From: Clitopilus passeckerianus
Taxonomy: Eukaryota; Basidiomycota; Agaricomycetes; Agaricales; Entolomataceae
DNA: 64,000 bases
Direction of reading: 5' to 3'
Assembly: GCA_944990035.1 (NCBI GenBank)
Contig: CALYLX010000035.1
Span: 310,001-374,000, forward strand
A program made the position numbers and the translations under genes. Numbering within the stretch: position 1 is the first letter of the stretch; every line of letters starts with the position of its first letter. Below the pieces are notes generated by a model. The model was given only the letters and a program-made list of their open reading frames with translations. It had not been told where the DNA came from and did not search any database. Positions 24,709 through 36,925 of this stretch are shown piece after piece.

Positions 24709-26588
24709 CGATCACAGCAACGGCGATATAGACGCTGGGGAGGCCTTCAACGATCCTGAAGTAACATTAACAGGCCTGGTATATAAAGGCAAAGTCATCT
24801 CCAAGAAGCATGTGGTCGTTCCTTAGAAAGCAATCAAGGATAGTTATCCGGACCCCGGTGGCAGATCCCCCTCCTCCGGGTGGTAGCTTTCCACCGACAC
24901 AGAGACAACGGCATCGGCAGAAGCCAAAAGAAGGGAGACTGGCGTCAGAACTGGATGAACTATTCGCCCTGGGCCATTCCAAGTCCCAAGTGGGAAAGCT
25001 TCTGAATGTGATCTCCGTGAATGTTGCGTTTTGATTGGCTGAAGCTCCAAGATTCGATAATTTGTCGCCATAGGTATATTCTTGTTGAGATTCGACGTTG
25101 GTTCGGAATTTCGGGATGTTCAACGCAGACCGTTTAGAGATCAACCAGGAACAGGCTCACACACCGAGAATGATGAATGATGAGTATTCGAGTGACGATA
25201 GTCGGTATGAGACCCATATCATGCACGGATGGTAAACCGCACACGCATACAGATATACGTGGTCTTCCGAGGCATAGGTCGAGTATAAACACTTCGTTTT
25301 CTGGATCTTGTTTGAGGGGGTACATGGCTACTTTCCAGGCTCCTTGCCATTTCACCCGATCGAGCGGCCTCATAGTCATTTCTGCTTTGAAACTTGAATG
25401 AACCGGCAGATAGATTTGCCATGTCAGCGTGTGAGCTATATTTGGACCTTCAGGAGAGAGAACGGATGCAGATTTAGTCGTGGTTCGACCTGCTGCTCGC
25501 ACAGACTCGTGTTCAGCGTTAAATTTTGAGCTGAACGCTTCATGCAACCATGAAGGTTGAAATCAAGTTACAAAGTGCGTGAGAACATTTTCCAATCACA
25601 GTTCCTCCTGTTTCTTGGGCACCTCGTACTGACTGAATCAGGTCCACGGCAGGACTCTTTTTTACTTGGAGCTGGTGACATGAGTTGTGAAATTAAAGCT
25701 GGTTGACTATTAATTAATTGTCTCGGACCAAACCACAGTATGGCCTCTTTCAACACCGTATTGATACAACTGTCCATACAGCAGCATCTATCAGGCTGCG
25801 TACATCGTTCTCAGGTATGTACGCATTGGTTAAACAATACTAAAAAAGAAGGCCTCCTCATGAGAATGCTTACCCCGAGGGCGGAAACGGTGCTGAACTG
25901 TTGGATCTTCCGAATGGATGATGGCCCGCAGGTCACTGACCTCCGACACATCGACTTCTTTCAAGCTCGATAGGACCGTATCTAAAGAAGTCCCACTAGA
26001 CGGTGTACCCACAACCCAGCATAAGAATGTCATTCCTTTCACAACAAGGAAGAATTGAGGCGCCTTAGAATCATTCAACGCATGAGGCTATCCTGTAGAT
26101 TGAAATGCATTCTGTCGACGTCCTCTGTATTAGAGGCTTTATCAGCGCGCTACCTGAGAAACACCAGAGATGAAAATAGAAAGAGCGTTGCACCCGATGA
26201 TACGGAATTCTCTGAGACTACAGAAAGACAGTAGGCATTGGTGGAAAGTTGGTCAGAAACCTCTAGGGCCCAGATAGAATTCGGTCTAGCAGCTGCTGTA
26301 AATGTCCCCGAAGAATCATCCCAGCCAGATCAGCCAGTTATTCTCATATTCGGAGCTCACCAAGTTTTCAGATTTGCTGAGACGCAGTCTCTCAAATTGC
26401 GATGCTTGGAAGGAGTTGAACCCTGGAAATGACGCGTTTAATCGGTCTTAACGGTGTCAAGTAATGTGGGAACGAACTTCCTTTTCCAGTTTTTACTTGA
26501 CATCATCATCACTGGCACAAATGTGCTCGCCGTATCGCCAAGGCCGACGTCGAGAAAGGCTCCGAGCTCGCCGTTCACACCGACGACC
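24709..26588. other. 1.9-kb stretch without a recognised gene
   Basis: Upstream of both the B transporter and the MDR-like gene, so it is divergent promoter space plus about 1 kb unexplained. Minus-strand frames at 25134-25547 (137 codons) and 25830-26078 (82 codons, beginning near GMTFLCWVVGTPSSGT) are open but could not be matched to a family or joined into a gene. They may be chance frames or gene fragments. Confidence 0.4.
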
Positions 26589-29500
26589 ATGGTCAAGCCA
26601 ACGGTGTTGCAGAAAGTTCTCAATAGACCATCGCAGACATACTCCTTCCCTCAAGAGAAAGCCTACTTCTCAGCCAAGCACGAAATTGCTCGCGCTGCAG
26701 CCGAGACCCACGGCCGAAATCAAGCACACCCCAGCATCGTGCCCAACGATGTCGAGCATCCAATCTACGTTGTAAGAAGCCTTCTCACTGCTCATCCGAG
26801 AGGTTATAGCCTTAAGATACTTTCAGAAACCTGTGGATGGTGTTCCCGCTCTATCCGAGCGTTCCCAGCCTCAGCCAATCTCCGGCCCAACCAGCTTTGA
26901 CCACAACGGTGATCACGACGAGTCTGACGAGTCCGATTCTGACTACGACGTGTTCTATACGCCGAATGCATCACCGAGAACGTCTTTGGCATCTACCATG
27001 ATCCCTTCTTTTCGACCCTCAAGTCCACCGTCAGAGACAAGGGTCTTGGCGACGAAAACCTCGCTATCCCACGCGAACCTCTCGACGACGTCGATCTCGT
27101 CTTCGGCCCTTGATGCCCATTCTTTATTCTCAGACATCATGTCAGAGTCAGAATCGACGCATATAACGACTCCCTTTCAGTCTGATACTGGGCATGGCAA
27201 GGCGAGCCAGAAAGCAAAAGCCAATGGCTACGCCAACGAAGCATGGGCTAAGGATGTCAGATGGCTTGTACCCACTGCGCCAGTCAAATCTACAACGACA
27301 CCTAACGGAAAGTCGCTACGGCGCACGGAAGAAAAGGCTTCGGCAGCACCCAAGCCAAGCACCCGCACAAAACCCAATACACCCATCACCAAGAATGTCT
27401 CGAAGATAACGCCGAGCATTATGACCAGTATGACTGCCCTACTCGAAGACGACGAGATACAAGGCCTCACATACCTGAACAATCGACAGCCACGGAGTGC
27501 TGTTCTTCTTTCCCCACCCAAGCAACCGCATAGAAGCCAACATGGAAGTATGTCTCGCCCACGGATGGCTTCTGGACCCTCTTCGTCGTCCTCCTCCACA
27601 GCAGCTTCTACCTCGACTGCCCGACCACGGCATCCATCGCCACTAGGCCCGTCGGCCACCGTTCAGCGGAGACGTTCACGATCATTAGGTCATGGCGAAT
27701 TTTCCTACGGCGGCTCCAAAGCGCCGTCGTCAGTAGGACATGGGTCCTCCACCTCCCATAGCTCGTCACGCACCTCGAGCAGTCAGCGCACAACACGGAC
27801 AGCCCAATATGCGTCCTCCTCTGCTGACCCGTACGATCCTGCCACTACATCATTACCGACGTTCACTCCTGGTAGCTTGTCCTCTCAAGGTACACCAGGC
27901 TATACTTCCCTTGTGTTACCTCGTGCCCCTGTGCCGTTATCGCAGAAGTCGAATCCATCGAAGGGACTTCTTGGGCTGGGGGCGTTCGGCAAGGAGCTGG
28001 TGGCTGCCGCGATTGACAATGAAGGCCGGGTGGACCTGACGAAGAGTGGGGTGGCACAAACGACGATGGCGAGTGTGGAGGTTGTGAAGGGTTTGGGCGG
28101 AGGATCTAGTAACAGGAAGCTGTTGGGACTGTTTAGGCGGGGATCATCCTCGTCGTCGGGTCGAAGTGGGAACTCAATACCCACTCCGAGGGGACGAAGT
28201 CAAAGCGAAGATGGAGTCGGCCTCGCGATGAATTCAGCGAAACATTTGGTTCCAGAATCACCACTCGCATTTACCTCCTATCGACCACCACCGAGATATG
28301 TTCCCAGCAATAGCGTCTTGGTACAAGTTTGGGCTGTCGGTATAGACGGTATAGACCGACTGCTGGTGTTTGGGAGCAATTCCAGCCAAGGCCGGCGTGC
28401 TCAGCCAGGCCAATTACGGTCTGTTTCAAGCAGGGATCTGACAGCCTCTGCTCCGAAGCCAAATCTACCGTCAACTCAAGGTGCGAGAGCGACACCAAAG
28501 AGAACCGCTAGCTTGCGTTCTGCTTTTGGGAAGTTTGGACGTTCAGATTCAGGGCATTCAGCTCCTGGTTCGCTACCTACATCTGGTACAGCACCGAATT
28601 TGTCTTCGAATGCGACAAATGGAAATGGAGGGAGTGCTGGTCTTGGGACCCCGGCTGCAGAGGTTGGGTACATTCCTGGCCGAAGTTTCATTGGGAGGAT
28701 ATTGGAATGTGGGTGGGAGGTTGACTCTGATGAGATTGGGAGACGAGGGGATTGGGTTATTGGGTTGATGGATATTAAGAAGGTAGGAGAAGTGCATATA
28801 TGCCGCGCAAAATGTGTATTCTGACTGATATGACGACTCTAGTCTGGCGCCTTGACAGAGTTCGTTGTCGTTGACCGACATCGAGTTCATCGAGTTCCCC
28901 ATCCACACATGGAAGAAGGCTTGTCGGCGCTTGTTCCATCCCAACCTCAAAACATGCTCTACCACGACCCTTCAATACCAGGCTCTTCTGGCTCAGCACC
29001 ACGTTTGCCAACTCGAAGCAATAGCGTTCGTACAGTCAAAAGTTCTTCGCCTCGCCAACCTTTCAGCCTGGAAGAACTGTCACTACTACCCCTCTGTGGA
29101 TTGGCAGCGTACCGAGCTGTTAGGACGTTCGCGTTCGCATTCGCGCCAAACAAGGAATCCCCTAATCCTGGCGTTGATGGGACTTGGGGGACTTTGAACA
29201 GTAGTGTGGACGCATATGACTCTAGTTCCCCAGAAAACTCGCCCAGGGGGAAGGGAAAGGGAAAAGAGAAGGAAGGAACAAGGGAACGAGCACCTCCACG
29301 GCCTGCGGTCAAACAGAGACGAGCGCTTGTGCTTGGTGGACATGACGGCGCTGGGGCTATCGCTGTGCAAATGCTTGTCAAAGCTGGGTGGAGGGTTTGT
29401 GTGCATGTACCATTCTCGTGTCTCTTGCATGAGGCTGGTATTATGGATGTATCGGGGATGGAACATGAGCCTGAGCTGGTGGATGATGGTCCGGGATCTT

Positions 29501-30255
29501 CAACAGGGAAGGAACGTTGGATAGAGTTGGGTATGAGAGGGGTTGAGGAGAGGGTCAGAGCGTGGGGTGGCGAAGAGGTTATTTTCGATGATGGGGAGAT
29601 TGTGAACGGAGGGAATGATGGTGGGCTCGGGGACAGGGGTCCGGTGGTGAGGGTTATTGAGAGGTTGAGGGAGGACGGGGACGTATTTGACGCAGTCCTG
29701 GATACCGTCGGAGGGAAGGAGATCTGGGAAGCGTCGGAAAGGCTACTCAAATCCCTCGGGAGGGTCGAAGCCGCTACGACACCCGTCACACCCAAAGCCA
29801 ACGGATTCGGGAGGAAGAAGAGTATCCGCAAAACGTCGGAGCCACCTTCGATCAAGCAGTTCACCACTCTGGTTGGCGATTATCCGGGTCGCGCGATACC
29901 TACTGCGGGCGATCACTTCCGAGCTGGCCTTCGGTCGTTTAACTTCGGGATGGGTGGCGGAGGGGCTGACGGAGACCGCGGAAGTGGCAAGGTCGGTTAT
30001 GCCTGGATCAACCTCGCGCAGGATGTGGATTGGGAGGGAGAAAACGTGAGGGAGACGTTGGGGAATGTTCTGAGGACTGTTGTGCGGGACAACGTGCGGC
30101 CTTGGGTAGGGTTGCAGGAGGAGGAGGAGGATGAAGGACAAGACGGGGTTGGAGGGCGTGTGGTGCCTTTCGAAAGGGCATCAAAGGTGTTTATACCCGG
30201 ACGAGGAAGTCTGCTGGCGGAAGGTGGGACGGCTGTGATTAAGGTTGCGGGATAG
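26589..30255 (+). CDS. Large MDR-superfamily (quinone oxidoreductase/AST1-like) protein with disordered N-terminus
   Basis: Three exons (26589-26771, 26827-28782, 28843-30255) give 1,183 residues. The first exon starts MVKPTVLQKVLNRPSQTYSF after an ACCATGG context. About residues 62-540 are Ser/Thr/Pro-rich and disordered, with many RRSRS-like phosphorylatable patches. From about residue 555 a split medium-chain dehydrogenase/reductase fold appears: SVLVQVWAVGIDGIDRL and GRSFIGRILECGWEV match the GroES-like half. LVLGGHDGAGAIAVQML at about residue 875 is the Rossmann dinucleotide loop, and VFDAVLDTVGGKEIWE the following strand. No zinc ligand set is evident, so it belongs to the zinc-free quinone oxidoreductase side. 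Yeast Ast1 is a related non-catalytic member that traffics the plasma-membrane proton pump, and a regulatory role is possible here. Long Ser-rich inserts inside the catalytic half are unusual. Confidence 0.82.
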
Positions 30256-30526
30256 GCATGGGATGAGCATGCTCATGGACAACTCATTTTCTGGAACTCT
30301 TTCGACTACCTGGTCTCTTTCGGGGTTTGTCAAAATTTGACACTGTATATGTGGTACTAATTATGGGTAGTGATACAATGGTCGTAGTATGTAAATAAGT
30401 GATAAGTGATGCTGTATAGTATAGTATAGTACAGTCTAGATGTACGTCTAATAATTTATTCCCCTGCAGGTTCCTATCAGCCAGCTCCCTCCTCAACTGT
30501 CGGGCATGGGTGTAAAGGGCCGTTTG

Positions 30527-31909
30527 TCATGAACTTGTTTCAATGGCCACTGAAGCTGTTCCAGATGGCAGTTTGAACATGGGTATCGTTCGTAGGCCGT
30601 CTGGAGCAGGTCCTTGTGATTCAAGCTGCTTCCTGCCACGATCAGTCTTGGGGACAGTCAGTGTTGGGTTCCTCAAAGGTAGAACGAGGCGACGTACGAT
30701 TCCAGAGCTTGCCATACCGCGCTCCAAACCCTCCAGAAGAGTACAAGCCTTGCATAACTCATTGCTGGACATATATCCGCAGCGCTTGCAGGTTTCTGAG
30801 CGGAGATTCTTAGGATCATAGCAGATTAAGAGCGAAGAAAAAGACTCACGCTGAACTTTCTGGGTGGCTTTGACCTCGTCCTTTATTTCGAATGCCTCGC
30901 CGGAATGTATAATGTCGATAATCGCGCTTGGCCTTGCAGCTTCGAGTTCTTTGAGGAACACGCGAGCGTGACCTCTGTAGGCATCAGGGGAGTATATACA
31001 CTCCGTCGAGAAGTAATCCAGTTTCTTAAAGTAGGCATACCTGGATAGAGAATGATGAGTATATCGACGTTAAAAGGGTCAGAAACGCTCTCACATGACG
31101 ATCTCCTTTTCGTAAGCATATTTGAATGGCTTGGATCGTTTGATAGTATCTTCCCCTTGAGTACAGATGCTAGTGCATCGTCCGAGACGTGCGATATCTC
31201 CGCGCATTACTATGAACAACAATCAACAAGGTACCCGGATATGCAGAAATTGAGGTACGTACTGTTCATAAGGACAGTCTCTGCAATGTCATCTGCATTG
31301 TGTCCAGTGACGATGTGATCGACATTTAAAATTGCCGCTCCTCGGTCCAGTGCCTGGCGCCTGAAAACACCACAGAAAGTGCAGTTGTTCTTCCTGCCGA
31401 CTTGAGATACGATGGCGTCCATGGTCCAGCCGTAGAGCTCGTCGTAGGATAGGATCTTCAGAGGCATATCATATTGTTGCTGGTTGCGTTTGACGGTCTA
31501 TCAAGATGTTGAATGAGCTGGTTGAGAGTCTGAAAGATGTAAAAATTACCTCTAGTGAGTCATCCCTGTACCCCGTAATGCCCTCATCAATCGAGAGCAA
31601 GAATAGGTCCAGCCCGTATTGGTATCGTTCGTTTAGCGTCTTCATTACATGAGCTAAAACCGTCGAGTCTAACGCAATTATCAGCATGGATCCTTGTAAA
31701 AGAGGATATCTATCATACGCACCCTTTCCCCCAGAAGCACCGATTGCTACTCGATCTCCACGCTTGAAGAGCTGAGCCTGAGTGATGGTATTATGCACCT
31801 CAGTTTCGAACACATAGAAGAAGCAATCTCTGCAGATCTGCTGGCCAGTCTTGGGCCTCTTCAGCATAGCCCTGTTCGTCTCGCAGAGCGCACAATTGCG
31901 GGGTGCCAT
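30527..31909 (-). CDS. NCS6: Cytoplasmic tRNA 2-thiolation protein 1 (Ncs6/Ctu1)
   Basis: Ncs6 with Ncs2 makes the 2-thio group of mcm5s2U34 in tRNA-Lys, -Glu and -Gln, using thiocarboxylated Urm1 as sulfur donor, in the cytosol. Seven exons (31909-31723, 31668-31550, 31497-31263, 31209-31095, 31040-30850, 30795-30698, 30646-30527) give 354 residues, close to the usual length. Seen in order: N-terminal zinc motif CALCE...CRDCF, the PP-loop ATPase motif GASGGKDST split by intron 1, [28 protein letters not shown] with the catalytic Cys pair region, [22 protein letters not shown], and the C-terminal zinc motif [16 protein letters not shown]. The start was set at MAPRNCALC; an in-frame ATG twelve codons upstream is possible but not needed. 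It shares a 132-bp promoter with ESF2. Confidence 0.96.
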
Positions 31910-32041
31910 GGTGGTCGTCGGCAACAAAGTCAATGGCGGATTCAAAAGTTTTGGCGGCAGTGACTAACGCCGATTAGATCATTTGGGCCTGTTTGGATCT
32001 AAAGCTGTTAGCTTTGCTGCTTCCTCTTCCGAACCACCACC
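31910..32041. promoter_or_regulatory. 132-bp bidirectional promoter of NCS6 and ESF2
   Basis: The two start codons lie head to head 132 bp apart, so both 5' UTRs and promoters must fit here. Co-regulation of a tRNA modification enzyme and a ribosome biogenesis factor is plausible. No specific factor site could be assigned. Confidence 0.6.
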
Positions 32042-33017
32042 ATGGCCTCCAGCGATTTTTCTGGCTCTGAAAATGAGGCTGGTCCTTCAAAACTGCGCGA
32101 GGAACATGACCTATTAGACATAGAGGACCACGAAACTGATAGTAATGATATTGAAGATCAGGAAGAGGATGAAGAAGCATCAGAAAATGGCGACTTGGGT
32201 GCAGGCATGGACCCCGAAGGCTTCGCCGGACCTGCTGAAAAAGTGGTCAAACCGTTGACAAAAGAGGCGCTAGCTGCTTTCAAAGCCGCACAGGATAAAG
32301 CTGGGGTGATATACATATCACGAATACCACCGGGGATGCGACCACCCAAAGTTCGGCATTTGATGAGTTCCCATGGAGAGGTTGGCCGAGTGTACCTACA
32401 GCAAGAAGGTACGAGTTGCAGCCTTTTTTATCATATGTTTCTAATGATCTTCCCTTGCAGATGCAAAACGCGCTTATTTACGACGAAAATATACTTCGAC
32501 GAAGAAAGCACACTACACTGAAGGATGGGTGGAATTCAAAGACAAGAAAGTCGCAAGGAGCGTTGCTGAGATGCTGAACGCACAGCCGATAGGTGGAAAG
32601 AAGGGGACGAGGTGGAGAGATGATGTATGGACTATGAAGTACCTTCCCAGGTTCAAATGGAATATGCTCACCGAGCAAGTTGGTGCGTTTTTTGCTCATG
32701 TTCTTTTTGCCTCATTCGGTGCTCATATATATTTGTTTGCAGCGCACGAGGCGGCACTCAGGACGGCTAAGTTGCGCGCTGAGCTCTCGCAATCGAAGGC
32801 AGAGCAGCACCAGTACCTCAAGAACGTGGAGCTTGCTCGCGTTCTCGAAAAGCGTATTGAGAAGAAGCGTGGAAAGGGAGAAGAGATGGAGCTCAAGCCA
32901 TTTACAGAAAGGAAGAAGCGGAAAACGGAAGGTCAGAATGAAACAGCCTCAGACGAAAGGAAGAAAAGAAAAACTGAGAGTGGACATTTGGATACCGTAC
33001 TGTCAAGTATTTTCTGA
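32042..33017 (+). CDS. ESF2: Pre-rRNA processing protein Esf2/ABT1
   Basis: Nucleolar RNA-binding protein of the small-subunit processome, needed for 18S rRNA maturation (yeast Esf2 stimulates helicase Dbp8; the animal homologue is ABT1). Three exons (32042-32408, 32461-32682, 32743-33017) give 287 residues. The N-terminal third is acidic ([16 protein letters not shown]). The RRM core starts at [18 protein letters not shown], continues with [11 protein letters not shown] and [20 protein letters not shown], then the family-specific [19 protein letters not shown] and TEQVAHE. The C-terminus is a basic coiled tail ([22 protein letters not shown]). The intron-2 donor GTGCGT was chosen because it alone restores [16 protein letters not shown]. 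Identification is certain. Confidence 0.95.
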
Positions 33018-33100
33018 ATCTCGTTTGTTATTAGCTCATGGAATAGGGCTCCGGGCGTAAATCATCAATGTGTTGTTCAATTTCCAAAAGTGCACACTGC

Positions 33101-34766
33101 CTACAATGTTACTGATCGCCGTAAACAAGGGAGGAGGAGTGCTTCCATGTCAGACCACCCCTTGGCTCGCTTTACGGATACTTGTACCCCTGGTCCAACA
33201 TATCTGGGAGCCATAATGCTCTTCGCATTGGGAAACATGGCTAGCAGGCACGCAAGAAGCCGTGCAGGTTCCTCTATTGGGCAGCCTATGAACCTCACAT
33301 CGCGAACACTACTGGGCCTCGATTGATACAGGCTTCTATGATCGAACGGCTGGCATCGAACCGTTACCTCGAGAAGGGTGAGGGAGTGGCAATTTTGAAT
33401 TAACGGTATTAAGCCATCGAGGGTTACGCGGGGCGGTGGGGTCGCTTCATAATTCGTTAATTCCAGAATCTCAAGCGCTGGAAATGCAGGAGGGATCCTG
33501 TGGATCCAATGGTTTCCTAGCAGAATCGATGTCGAAGGGGATCTAAGTCGCAAAGTTCGCAGGCGTCGAAGGGTAAAGAGGCTCAACATTGTGTCCTCGA
33601 TTTCTTGAGGCTCCGCAATATCTTCCGTTGCAAAATAAAAGACCAATAGTTCGGTAAGGCTTTGAAATCGTCCAATGGTGTCAAAAAGCGAGCGGAGGAC
33701 ACGGGCGGGGGCAGCTGTCATCCCGAACTCCTTTCGGGGATGGTGGATAAATAACTCTGTTAAAGGAGAATGGAGGCGTTGCAGGCATTTTGAAAGCAGC
33801 CTCCCAGTTGATCGGTGAGAGGCACGACGTTGTGAGGTTTGTGCAGTCGTGCTCGCAAACGGCAGCGAAGGCGCCAACAGTTTGTTTAGTGACAAAAAGT
33901 GTTTTCAGGGATGTGAGAGAAGTAAGAGACTTGAGATGCTCCAGCAAACGGTACGAGGGCTCCAACGTCCTTACGTCTAAGTTTTTTATTTGGGAGAGCG
34001 ATTCGATTGCGTGCAGAGAGCCTGGTCCAAAGCGAATACCCCTTGAAGCATCGGTGAAGCAGAGGGAAAGCTTGAACACATGAATATCTGGACAAACTCG
34101 AGAGATGGCCTGAAGAAACGACTGGGTGTAGGTATCTTCCGGACCAGAGACCATGTGGATCTTCAAGAGGGTGGGGCAGAGAAATACCGACACCTAGTTG
34201 GCGAGTTCCAGATATTTCGTGGAGGTCAGATCGATGTAAAGCGTTTGAAGGCAAGGCAGAAGCCTCTGGTGCGGCTGGTATATGCACATAGAAAGCAACG
34301 CCTCCATTGTTAGACCCGGGGTATTAAGGAATAGGTTGAGATTGTGGACTCGTTTGGAGTAGTAGTTATATCTGTCCCAGTCGGCTTCGACTATGGGGCG
34401 TACAATGTCCTGGGTGGATGGGTGGATGTTCTTGGTGAAAGGAGCAACGAAGCAAGACCTACAACTAGTACAAGTTCCGGACCCTGGTATCCACTGGATT
34501 CAGATTCAACCTTCACATCCATCCACAAGTCGGATGGCATGGTCCTGACTAGATCGTAAAGAGATGACTGGGTTCTCCAGAGAATGTCGAAACACGGCTC
34601 TACAGAACTTCGGATGAACATCCCATAAAATATAGATTCGTGCTTCTAGAAGCTCACAGGTCATGTCCTTGCATGTCAGAGCTAAAGCCAACAGTGATGC
34701 AGAGGACCCAGCTAGTCGCTCCACAACGAGCCGGCGAAGCTCTGGAACGGCTACGCAGGGATGCAT
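33101..34766 (-). pseudogene. F-box/LRR-like gene, disrupted (copy 1)
   Basis: The N-terminus (MHPCVAVPELRRLVVERL, ALALTCKDMT) looks like an F-box, followed by EPCFDILWRTQSSL and LVRTMPSDLW, which are typical of the large Agaricomycete F-box/LRR family. The rest is leucine-rich: TLLKIHMVSG, LDVRTLEPSYRLLEHLKSL, ELLVFYFATEDIAEPQ, ending LLACLLAMFPNAKSIM. Three lesions are visible. Joining the first exon to EPCFDILW by the only good donor creates a TAG at the joint. A TAG at 34194-34196 interrupts LYIDLTSTKYLELAN/VSVFLCPTL. Near 33850 the frame must shift to continue from AAVCEHDCTNLTT to the leucine-rich half. It is therefore probably a young pseudogene. The relative at 45826-47507 has the same architecture and orientation. 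Confidence 0.7.
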
Positions 34767-35114
34767 GGAAGACCTCCGCTCGAGCTTTGGATATAGTCGT
34801 CAATGAAGGTTAACCTGTCAATGAGGTCGTCGTTTGTTCTCACGCCGAGGGCGCGATATAGTAAATAATGTGGTTCTGCCAGTGGCCTCTCTTGAGATAC
34901 AACGGACATATATCACAGGAAAAGACGAGTATCGAAAAAGGTCTTTCCTGAAGAGCCCGAGTATAATTGGAGTGATCAAGCTTGGATCAAGCACATAAGC
35001 GATGGACCCCATACGGCTACGAGCTTCATGATGAGCAATCAGCTTTTCAATTAGCTACCAGCACCCTTCCTGCTTCCACGCTGGGTTGCTCATCTCGTAC
35101 ATTTTCCGTCAGAA
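34767..35114. other. Intergenic, 0.35 kb
   Basis: Divergent spacer between the F-box relic and the aminotransferase gene. It contains the latter's promoter. No motif could be assigned. Confidence 0.5.
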
Positions 35115-36868
35115 ATGGCTCGGATATCACTCTCGGAGCGAGGAAAGCAGCGATCACGAATGGCCAGTCCAGGAGGGCCAATGTATAGCTTTCTGCGTGG
35201 TATTACGCATGAATGGAGGGCCGACTTTCCTGAGGGCGTTTGTCAACTAGATGTGAGCAAAACAATAATTTTTCTATTGATCCCCGAGTCCGAGTCATTC
35301 ATAACTCCTCTCGCAGGTGTCAGAAAACGATCTCATGGTAGACGAACTATTGACGGTAGCTGTTTGTTGTAATTTCCGATTGTGAGAGATCTAACAGAAT
35401 ACAAGATAATAAAGGCGTTGGTCATGAAAGAAGACTCCAAAACCATCCATTTAAGCGGTCCTGTCTGGCCGTGTTCCTCCCACAGACTACTTGATGCCGC
35501 TTGCTTGCTCTTCAATGCACACTTCAATCCTGAATCACCAGTTGATTCTAGCCAGATAGTCGCAGGAGCAGGATGTAGCTTACTACTTGAAGGAGTCGCG
35601 CGAACAATTTGCGATCCAGGAGATGTGATATTGACTCCCGCTCCATATTGGCCAGTATTCTCTTGGCTCGTCGGAAAAGCTGAAGTCACTATCTCAGCTA
35701 TACCCGCTCCCCCCAGTGCTGACGACACGCTGGATGGTCTGGAGAAACTTCTGTTTTGGTCGGATGAGACCGAACGGGCTTGGGAATCACATATCCAATC
35801 ATTGGTGGGACGTCCGAAAGGGCGCCCAAGGGCCTTACTCCTCAGCAACCCTCAAAATCCCATAGGAAGATGCTATTCCAGGGACTTTTTAGAGGGTGCT
35901 CTAGCCTTTTGTGAGAAGGTCAGCCCAACTATTGCGTGGCAGAATTTTCACAACTCCTGATGATTTGAAGCACGATTTGTTCTTAATCAGTGACGAGGTA
36001 TTTGCGCTGTCGGTCCACGGAGGCACAGACAACGGTCCACGAGGTGGGGGATTATCTGCCTGCCGAACGCGTTTTGGGCTCACATACTTACTGTATTGTC
36101 AATCCTAGCTTCGACTTCCGGCTTCACATCTGTCCTTGCCATTGATCTCAAATCGTGGAAGATATGCGAACCGGGAAGGATAATCGTTCTCTGGAGCGTA
36201 TCTAAGGATCTTGGTGCCTCAGGAGCACGGTGAGATAGTCAATTGATCTTTGAAATGGCGATCTTATCTTTCATTAGAGTAGCTTTTGTTGTCACCCCAA
36301 AGGAACTTCCAGATCTCAGGAATGCGCTCATGTCTATCGCCCCGTCGTTTAGAGTCTCCTCACTTGCGGATAATCTTTTTGCTGCATTCTTCACTGCTGC
36401 ACGCTCATCCGTACCATCGTGTATCAAGTCTGATATGGCCCACGCGGAAGACGAAGCTGGAAGTTTGATCTCATGGTACATTTCAACAAACCGTCAGAAG
36501 CTGTCCGCCGCAAAATGTCAGTTACAAGAGTGGTGTCGTCAACGTAGGTTGAGATATCTGGATGCTGATGCAGGTATGGTAACACGGTTTTCCATTCAGT
36601 GGCCTACGTGACAGTCATACTCTCAACAGGCAACTTTCTGATGATAAACTTGGAGCCTGTCATCCGCAAGCGGACATCCGACAGTGACAGGAGCCTAGAA
36701 AACAACTTCCATTCCCACCTACTGTCCGAGGGAGTGGCACTGCAACCAGGAGGGTCGTCTATGTTCCCCGGATTTGGATGGGCTCGGGTGACATTCAGTC
36801 GAGGTAGTGTGTACATGACAGAAGGCCTTTCACGCTTAGACCGCGCTTTTGATAGTTGGAAGAAGTAG
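35115..36868 (+). CDS. ACC-synthase-like class I/II aminotransferase (PLP enzyme)
   Basis: Pyridoxal-phosphate enzyme of fold type I. It resembles the fungal 1-aminocyclopropane-1-carboxylate synthase-like group, most of whose fungal members have uncertain reactions. Exons can be followed from MARISLSERGKQRSRM: VSENDLMVDELLT, then the long exon to 35920 (GPVWPCSSHRLLDAACLLF, GAGCSLLLEGVA, CDPGDVILTPAPYWP, RALLLSNPQNPIGRCYS, FCEK). After that come HDLFLISDEVFALSVH and the segment IIVLWSVSKDLGASGAR with the PLP-binding Lys in SKDLG. The C-terminal part is SLADNLFAAFF, YISTNRQKLS, then GNFLMINLE. About 470 residues in total. One joint is not clean: no GT-AG pair between 35340 and 35400 preserves frame, so a one-base shift or an unusual intron exists there. 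It may belong to a metabolic gene group with the next three genes. Confidence 0.8.
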
Positions 36869-36925
36869 CAATTCGTTCTTGATGAATAAGATATATATTT
36901 GGAACTCTAAATGTGCACATCGATG

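Noticed and set aside
25830..26078. Possible effector-like N-terminus (GMTFLCWVVGTPSSGT) on the minus strand
   Set aside because: Only 82 codons, no second domain and no exon chain; the resemblance is too weak to name.
26370..26430. Possible tRNA-like element (ggagttgaaccctgg)
   Set aside because: Resembles a T-arm on the minus strand, but no acceptor or anticodon stem could be folded around it.
28959..29867. 302-codon minus-strand frame, Ser/Pro-rich
   Set aside because: Antisense of the third exon of the MDR-like gene. Its Ser/Pro richness comes from antisense GA-rich codons; no domain.
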